Below, one piece after another: positions 54,640 to 61,900 of a DNA stretch of 64,000 nucleotides. Both the position numbers and the translations under genes were made by a program. The notes below the pieces were generated by a model. That model was not told the DNA's origin and ran no database searches. It saw nothing but the letters and a program-made list of their open reading frames with translations. The number at the start of each line of letters is the position of its first letter. The first letter of the stretch is position 1. The stretch lies in assembly GCA_023387335.1 (NCBI GenBank), contig JAEWIF010000041.1:89621-153620 (forward strand), written 5' to 3'. This DNA comes from Pseudomonadota bacterium. Lineage in GTDB: Bacteria; Pseudomonadota; Gammaproteobacteria; Burkholderiales; Burkholderiaceae_C.

Positions 54640-55608
54640 TCACACCACGGCGGGCATCTCCACCTGCTTCTCGGGGACGGCGTAGCCGAGGGGCTCCAGC
54701 GCGGTGGCGATGCGCTGGCGCTGCTCTTCGTCGATCAGGCCGAACAGCACGTTCTGGAAGCGAGGCTCGGTCGCGCCGGAAACGATGTACTGCCACCGGT
54801 ACGCCTTGAGCATCTTCTCGTGGATCTGCTCGCGCTGGCGCGCGGTGAACGGCCCTGCCGCCACATCCACGAAGTAGCCGGCATCGGCAGCGGCCTGCGC
54901 CTGCAGGATGCCGTCGATCGCTCCCACCAGCTCGATCAGTTCGCCCACCGCCGCGGCCCGCTCGGTAGCGCTCAGATGCGCGTCTTCCCTTCGCAGTTCC
55001 AGTTCGTCCAGGATCGCGTGCTGCGACTCCTCGCGCCAGTGGAACAGGAACACGTCCTTCCAGAGCGGCGACAGGCCCTCCTGCGGTCCGATGCTGGCGC
55101 GGTAGTGGGCCTGCGACATCAGTTCGATGTTCAGCGTCAGCGCCAGCACGGCCCACGTGCTCTTGCCCAGCACCACGAACGCGACTTCGTTCGGGGCCGC
55201 CGTCTGCATGTGTCCGGCCGGCATGTCCTGCGCCATCTGCGACTCGAGCCGGCGAAAGAGTTCCTGGTGCTTGATCTCCTCGTCGCTCATTCGCACCATG
55301 GCCTCCAGGGCCACCTGGTCGCCGAAGCTGTGGTCGCGGCTGACGTCCAGCACCTTGGCGCTGATGAAGCGTTCGACCAGGCCGAACATGTACGAGTAGG
55401 TGCGGCCCTGCACCTGGCTCAGGAGCCGGGCATCGGCCGGACTGAGGAACGGGAGTTCCCGGGCCAGCGACAGCCCGTCGGGCATGAAGGTCTTGCCGTA
55501 GTCGAAGCGGCGGCCGCGGATGACGTCGCGCTCGATCTCCCAGCGCACGCGTTTCGAGACTTCGATGACCCGGGCGTAGCGCTCGGTCGCAATAGGGGCG
55601 GCGTTCAT
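54640..55608 (-). CDS. Predicted ferritin-like diiron protein
   Basis: A 322-residue helical protein. Two carboxylate/His sites are visible: EAMVRMSDEEIKHQELF (E-x-x-H form) near residues 127-143 and WREESQHAILDELELR near 212-227, the pattern of a diiron oxidase such as AurF-type N-oxygenases or ferritin-like enzymes. Additional Glu/His residues in helices between them (ELMSQAHYR) could complete the site. The ATG at 55608 was chosen because the open frame above it lacks plausible sequence. No pathway neighbours are seen; the nearest gene is a small lipoprotein on the other strand. Confidence 0.65.
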   Translation of the reverse strand: MNAAPIATERYARVIEVSKRVRWEIERDVIRGRRFDYGKTFMPDGLSLARELPFLSPADARLLSQVQGRTYSYMFGLVERFISAKVLDVSRDHSFGDQVALEAMVRMSDEEIKHQELFRRLESQMAQDMPAGHMQTAAPNEVAFVVLGKSTWAVLALTLNIELMSQAHYRASIGPQEGLSPLWKDVFLFHWREESQHAILDELELRREDAHLSATERAAAVGELIELVGAIDGILQAQAAADAGYFVDVAAGPFTARQREQIHEKMLKAYRWQYIVSGATEPRFQNVLFGLIDEEQRQRIATALEPLGYAVPEKQVEMPAVV

Positions 55609-55874
55609 GGTGCATTCCTTTCGCAGGGGTGGACATTGCGGCCCGCGCTCGCGAGGAAGCGGGCCGGCATGCAGTCTGGAAAGCGCCGGTAACGGGCAGG
55701 CGTCGATCGATGGTGCGGTCTGTATCGACGGCGTATCCCCCGCTGAACGCATGCACGCCGGCAACAAAGCGGGGATCGATCGACAAATGCCGGTTACGTG
55801 CGTCCCGGACGCTCCGTCCACTGCGCATCCGGCAGCGTCTGGCCGCCCGAACGCACCCCGGAAAGGACTTCGAC

Positions 55875-56057
55875 ATGTTCGCGCGCCTTCTGCTTTCGCT
55901 GGTGGCCGGCAGCCTGCTGCTCGCCTTGCTCGTCGCCTGTTCCGCGCCGGCGCAGGACTTCGGACCCGTCGTCAACGCGTTCGAGCAGTCCCGCCTCGAA
56001 CGCGGCGCCCGCGAGATGTACCGGACGCCCGGCGGCGTCGCGCGGGACCGGTTCTGA
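55875..56057 (+). CDS. Small lipoprotein
   Basis: A 60-residue protein with a lipoprotein signal (LLLALLVACSAP, Cys22) and a short basic tail ending in ARDRF. AAAGGA stands ten bases before the ATG. It lies 84 bases before the D,D-carboxypeptidase. Function unknown; small lipoproteins of this kind are often cell-envelope stress proteins. Confidence 0.65.
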   Translation: MFARLLLSLVAGSLLLALLVACSAPAQDFGPVVNAFEQSRLERGAREMYRTPGGVARDRF

Positions 56058-56141
56058 CCCCGCCGGCTCTACAGGCGCTTATGGGTGTTACGAAATCGGG
56101 GTCGCGCGATACGCGACAATGACCGCACCCCCACGAACACC

Positions 56142-57395
56142 ATGCAAATCAAGCGCTCCTCCCTCCTCCCGGTGGTCCTCGCGATCGCCGCGGGCGCCCT
56201 GGCCCCGACCTCCCCGTCCTTCGCAGCCCCGCATCGCGCCGCCAAGGCCGCTGCCGCCAAGGCCGCTGCCGCCAAGAAGGCCCCGCCCGCGGCGGAAGAC
56301 CTGGTCCCGGCGCAGACCGCCCTTGCCGGCGGCGCACCCGCGCTGGCCGCCAAGGCCTGGCTGGTGATGGACTTCGACTCCGGCGAGGTGCTGGCCTCGG
56401 CCAACGCCGACGAGGCGCTGCCGCCGGCGTCGCTGACCAAGATGATGACCAGCTTCCTGGTGGAGCAGGCCCTTCGCGCCGGCAAGCTGAAGGAAACCGA
56501 CCTGGTCACCGTGAGCCAGAACGCCTGGTGCCGCGGCTCCAGCACCGAATCGTGCATGTACCTGCCGCTCAACAGCCAGGCGACGGTGATCGACATCCTG
56601 CGCGGCATCGTCATCCAGTCGGGCAACGACGCCTCCAAGGCGATCGCCGAGCACATGGCCGGCTCCGAGGAGGGCTTCGCCAAGCTGATGAACGCCGAGG
56701 CGCAACGCCTCGGCATGAAGAACTCGCACTTCGTGAACCCGACGGGCCTGCCGGACCCGGCGCACAAGGCGTCCGCGCGGGACCTCGCCATCCTGGCGCG
56801 CGCGATCATCCGCGACAGCTCGCAGTACTACCCGATCTACGCGGAACGTGAGTTCAAGTACAACAACATCAAGCAGGGCAACCGCAACGCCCTGCTGTAC
56901 ACCGACCCCACCGTCGACGGCCTGAAGACCGGGCACACCGAGGAGGCCGGCTACTGCCTGGTGACCTCTTCCAAGCGCAACGGGATGCGCCTGATCACGG
57001 TGATCCTCAACACGAAGAGCATGCAGGCGCGCGCCGACCAGACCCGCACGCTGCTGGGATGGGGCTTCGGCAGCTTCGAGAAGGCCACGCCCATCCAGCC
57101 GGACGCGGTGGTCGGGACGGCCAAGGTCAGCTTCGGCAAGGCCGATACCGTTGCCGCGGGCCTGGCCTCGCCCTGGAGCGTCACGGTGCCGCGCGGCCAG
57201 CAGGTGCAGACCTCGGTGCAGCTCAATGCCGACCTGGAAGCGCCCGTGAGCAAGGGCGCCGTGATCGGCAAGGTGGTCGCGACCTCGAACGGCAAGCCGC
57301 TGTCGGAAGCGCCGCTGGTCGCGCAGGCGGGCGTGGAGCGCTCGGGCTTCTTCATGCGCGGGTGGCAGCACGTGATGCGCCTGTTCGGCAAGTAG
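56142..57395 (+). CDS. D-alanyl-D-alanine carboxypeptidase (PBP5/6 type)
   Basis: A 417-residue periplasmic enzyme that trims the terminal D-Ala of peptidoglycan peptides. Signal peptide about residues 1-28, then an Ala/Lys linker (AAKAAAAKAAAAKK). Nucleophile Ser97 with Lys100 (PASLTKMM), Ser160-Gly-Asn162 and the Lys262-Thr-Gly triad (LKTGHTEEAG) are all present. The C-terminus has the PBP5 beta domain and an amphipathic anchor (GWQHVMRLFGK). ATG at 56142 was chosen over an earlier in-frame start since it gives the signal directly. Confidence 0.95.
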   Translation: MQIKRSSLLPVVLAIAAGALAPTSPSFAAPHRAAKAAAAKAAAAKKAPPAAEDLVPAQTALAGGAPALAAKAWLVMDFDSGEVLASANADEALPPASLTKMMTSFLVEQALRAGKLKETDLVTVSQNAWCRGSSTESCMYLPLNSQATVIDILRGIVIQSGNDASKAIAEHMAGSEEGFAKLMNAEAQRLGMKNSHFVNPTGLPDPAHKASARDLAILARAIIRDSSQYYPIYAEREFKYNNIKQGNRNALLYTDPTVDGLKTGHTEEAGYCLVTSSKRNGMRLITVILNTKSMQARADQTRTLLGWGFGSFEKATPIQPDAVVGTAKVSFGKADTVAAGLASPWSVTVPRGQQVQTSVQLNADLEAPVSKGAVIGKVVATSNGKPLSEAPLVAQAGVERSGFFMRGWQHVMRLFGK

Positions 57396-57499
57396 GCGGG
57401 ATCCGCCGGGATCGGGCGATTCCGGCTGGCCGCGGCGGCGCCGCGTTCTCTCGCCCTCGCGTGGCATGACGGCCTGGCGATTGCCATTCCGGACAAGCG

Positions 57500-58654
57500 A
57501 TGGCGAAACCTCTCGGCTCGTTCATTCTTCTGTACGCGCTGCTGTACGCCGCGTTCGGCGTGGCGTCGCCGTTCTGGCCGCGTTTCTTCGAAGCGCACGG
57601 GATGTCGCCGGAACAGATCGGGCTTCTGCTGGGACTGGGCACGATCGTCCGCCTGGCCGCCGGACCGGTCGCGGCGCGTGTCGCGGATCGCCTCCAGCGA
57701 TTGCGGCTCGTCCTGGCCGCGGCGGCCGCGCTCGCTGCCTGCCTCGCATCCGGGCTTCCGCTGGTCGGCGGGTTCTGGATCCTCCTGGTCGCGCGTCTCT
57801 GCCATGAAGCCGCGCTGACACCGACCACGTCGCTGGCCGATGCCCTGGCGCTGGGCGCCTCCAAATCGCGCAGCACGGGCTTCGAATACGGCTGGGTACG
57901 CGGCTCGGCGTCGCTGGCCTTCGTGTTCGGGACGCTGGCCGCCGGCCAGGTGATAGTCTGGACTTCGCTCACTTCGATCGCATGGATGCAGGGGGCACTG
58001 CTCCTGGGTGCGGCGGCCAGCACCGTGCTGTTGCCGGTGCCTCATGGCAGCACGAGCGCCACCACCGGACCCTCGTCCATCCGCGCATTCAGGGAACTCC
58101 TGGGGATCGCCCCTTTCCGGCGCCTGGTGCTCATCGCGGCGCTGGTCTTCGGCAGCCATGCGATGCACGACGCCTTCGCGGTCATCCGGTGGAATGCGTC
58201 CGGCATCGGTCCCGCCACGATCAGCGTCCTGTGGTCGGAGGCGGTCGTGGCCGAGGTGGTCGTCTTCTTCCTGATCGGGCCGCGGGTGGTCGACAAGCTC
58301 GGACCGGGCGGCGCGGCGGCGATCGCGTCCGTCGCGGCGGTCGTGCGATGGATCGTGATGGCGTTGTCGACCGACCCCGTGGCGCTCGCCATCGTCCAGC
58401 CCTTTCATGGACTGACCTTCGCGCTCCTGCACCTCGCGTGCATGCGTCTCATGGGCGCCGCCGTGCCCCGGCATCTCGCTGCCACCGCGCAGGCGATCTA
58501 TGCGCTCGGACCGGGACTGCTCACCGCGCTCCTGACCCTGTCATCCGGGCTGCTGTACGCGCGGCTCGGGGCCGGCGGCTTCCTGCTGATGGCGGGGTTG
58601 GCGGCGCTCGCCTTGCCGCTCTGCTCCGGCTTGAAGGATCCAGCTCGGCTTTAG
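57500..58654 (+). CDS. MFS transporter (HcaT/LacY-like, MFS_1_like)
   Basis: A 384-residue twelve-helix carrier. FILLYALLYAAFGVASPFWPRFFEAHGMSP starts the first helix in the pattern of HcaT-type (3-phenylpropionate) transporters. RLAAGPVAARVADRLQR is the helix 2-3 loop. EYGWVRGSASLAFVFG is also characteristic. It likely takes up an aromatic acid or nucleoside-like solute. No catabolic neighbours are visible. Confidence 0.85.
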   Translation: MAKPLGSFILLYALLYAAFGVASPFWPRFFEAHGMSPEQIGLLLGLGTIVRLAAGPVAARVADRLQRLRLVLAAAAALAACLASGLPLVGGFWILLVARLCHEAALTPTTSLADALALGASKSRSTGFEYGWVRGSASLAFVFGTLAAGQVIVWTSLTSIAWMQGALLLGAAASTVLLPVPHGSTSATTGPSSIRAFRELLGIAPFRRLVLIAALVFGSHAMHDAFAVIRWNASGIGPATISVLWSEAVVAEVVVFFLIGPRVVDKLGPGGAAAIASVAAVVRWIVMALSTDPVALAIVQPFHGLTFALLHLACMRLMGAAVPRHLAATAQAIYALGPGLLTALLTLSSGLLYARLGAGGFLLMAGLAALALPLCSGLKDPARL

Positions 58655-58929
58655 GCCCGGCTTACATCACGGTAGAGTTTTCAAGCCGTGCTACGGCCGA
58701 GCACTGCAACTTATTTTTACTCGGGATACGAGCGGCAACTACCTACTTTGAGGAGGCCCGTTGTTCGCCACTCCGCCGAAGGGAATGGGCGACGCAACGG
58801 CCGAGCAAAAGTTTGGTATTGCGGCCCTCGAAGCGCGCTTCCAACAATGGTTTACAGCCTGGGACGAAACCGAACATCCGCTTTCGAAAACGGGCTGCGA
58901 TCGAGCCAGCACAACCACAGGGAGCGCAC

Positions 58930-61900
58930 ATGTCATTCCACGTCAACCTCGACGATCTCCACCGCATGCTCGGCCACATCCGGATCGCCGAGCGCCACGT
59001 CCAGTCGGGCTACGGCGTCCTCACGGACGAGCTCGGCAATCCGTTGCACAACCTCATGCCGTACGGCCTGCGCACCGTCAGCGGGCAGTACAACAACCTG
59101 GTCCACATCGACTACGGCGCGTCCGACGGGCTGATGCCGCGGCTCCTGACACCGGAGTTCCGGCCGGCGTACCAGCAGACCTCCGGCAGCGTCTACGACT
59201 CGGCGCCGCGGACCATCAGCAACCTGGTCTCGGACCAGTCGGTCGACAACCCGGCGGTGTTCGTCGCGGCCTTCACCGCGCTCGGCTCCAGCGACCCCTA
59301 TGGCGATGCGTCCCGCTACGCCACGGTGCGCAAGGCCGCCGATGACGCCGCCGCCAACCTGCAGGAACTGCTGGACGCGATCGACAGCGGCACCGGGCCG
59401 CAGCCCGACCCGGCCGATGTCGCCGCCGCCCGCACGCTGGCCGACAGCACCGCCGCGACGCTGCAGGCGCTGCCCGCCGAACTGGGCCTGGAGTTCGACG
59501 TCAACGACCGGACGCTGTTCATTCCCAACGTGATGCCCGACCTGGGCGACACGGCGCCCTTCAACGGCTTCCTCACGCTGTTCGGGCAGTTCTTCGACCA
59601 CGGCCTGGACCTCGTGTCCAAGGGCGGCAGCGGCACCGTCTACATCCCGCTCCAGCCCGACGACCCGCTGTACGAACCGGGCAGCCCGACCAACTTCATG
59701 GTGCTCACGCGCGCCACCAACCAGCCGGGCGCGGACGGCATCCTGGGGACGGCCGACGACGTCCGCGAACACCGCAACGAGACCACGCCCTTCATCGACC
59801 TGAACCAGGTCTATACCTCGCACGAGTCGCACCAGGTGTTCCTGCGCGAGTACGTGCGGGTCGAGCTGGGCGGCGCCATGCGCACGGTCGCCACCGGCCA
59901 CATGCTCGAGGGCGAGCACGGCGGCCCGCCCACCTGGGCCGACGTCAAGCGCCAGGCGCGCGAGATGCTGGGGATCGAGCTCACGGACATGGACGTGCAC
60001 CGCGTTCCGCTGGTGGCGACCGACCTGTACGGCAACTTCCAGCCGGGCGCGAACGGTTTCGCGCAGCTGGTCACGCCCGGGGGCCTCGTCAGCGGCGATG
60101 CCGCCGCGCCGGTGGCATCGGGCCTGGCCTACGGCGCGGGGCATGCCTTCCTCAACGACATCGCGCACACCGCGGTCCCCGGGATGGTGGACCACGACCG
60201 GAACCCCGGCACCGCCGCGGTGGCCACGACGGCCGACGCGGACGACGTCGCCGGCAACGCCATCCCCGCGAACCTGTACGGCGTGGCCACGACCTACGAC
60301 GACGAGCTGCTGGACCAGCACTTCATCGTCGGCGACGGCCGCGGCAACGAGAACATCGGCCTGACCGCCGTGCACCACGTGTTCCACAGCGAGCACAACA
60401 ACCGCGTCGAGCAGATCAAGCAGGAGGTCCTCGCGAGCGGTGACGCCGCCTTCATCAACGAGTGGCTGCTGGCGCCGGTCGCGGCCGGCGGCCCGCTGCC
60501 CGGCGCGGACGACCTGCTGTGGAACGGCGAGCGGCTGTTCCAGGCCGCCCGCTTCAGCACCGAGATGGTCTACCAGCATCTCGTGTTCGAGGAGTTCGCG
60601 CGCCTGGTTTCTCCCGACGTCGATCCGTTCACCTTCTCGAACACGGTCGACATCGACGCGGCCATCGTGGCCGAGTTCGCGCACGTGGTGTACCGGTTCG
60701 GCCACTCGATGCTGCGCGAAACCGTGGACCGCCTCGCTGCCGACGGCCAGACCGCCAACGACATCGGCCTGATCGAAGCCTTCCTGAACCCGCAGGCCTT
60801 CGTCGCGAGCGGCGCCGACGCCGACGCGGCCGCCGGCGCGATCATCCGCGGCATGTCGCGGCAGGTGGGCAACGAGATCGACGAGTTCCTCACCGAGGCC
60901 CTGCGCAACAACCTGGTGGGCCTGCCCCTCGACCTCGGCGCCATCAACATCGCTCGCGGCCGGGACGTCGGCGTGCCCTCGCTGAACGAGGCGCGCCGGC
61001 AGTTCCACGAGCAGACCCACGACAGCGCGCTCAAGCCCTACGACAGCTGGTACGACTTCGCGCTGGCGATCAAGAACCCGGCCTCGCTGATCAACTTCGT
61101 CGCGGCCTACGGCACGCACGGCACGGTGACCGGCGCCGCGACGCTGGAAGACAAGCGCGCGGCCGCCACCGCCCTGGTGCTGGGCGGCGCCGGCGCGCCG
61201 GCCGACCGCCTCGATTTCCTCAACGCCACCGGCGCCTGGGCCGGCGGCGCGCTCGGCGGCCTGAACGACGTCGACTTCTGGATCGGCGGGCTGGCCGAGA
61301 AGAAGATGCCGTTCGGCGGCCAGCTGGGAAGCACCTTCAACTTCGTGTTCGAGGTGCAGATGGAGAAGCTGCAGGAGGGCGATCGCTTCTACTACCTGAG
61401 CCGGACGCAGGGGATGAACCTGCTCAACCAGCTGGAGGCGGATTCCTTCGCCGAGCTGGTGATGCGCAATACCGACCTCGGCGACCCCAACGCGACGCAC
61501 CTTCCCAGCTCGCTGTTCCTCACGCCCGCCTTCATCCTGGAACTGGAGCAGTCGCGCCAGAAGGTGGCGGATCCCCACCACGCCGACCCGGTGCTGGCCG
61601 CCATGCAGCCCCTGGTGACGCGCCGCGACACCGATAGCGACGGCGTGGACGACTACCTGCGCTATGCCGGCGTCGACCACGTGGTGATCGGCGGCACGGA
61701 GCACGACGACACGCTCATCGGCGGCGAAGGCGACGACACCCTCTGGGGCGACGGGGGCAACGACCGCCTGGAGGGCGGGCTGGGCGTCGACCACCTGTTC
61801 GGCGGCGACGGCGACGACATCCTCACGGACTCCGGCACGGATTCCGGCGCGGCCGACGTGATCCACGGCGACGGTGGCAACGACGTCATCAACGGCGGCA

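Noticed and set aside
58655..58929. Possible small gene before the peroxidase
   Set aside because: The open frame from 58761 runs out of frame into the peroxidase gene and lacks a convincing start. I read the stretch as 5' regulatory DNA; it is richer in A and T than the neighbours, which would suit a promoter.
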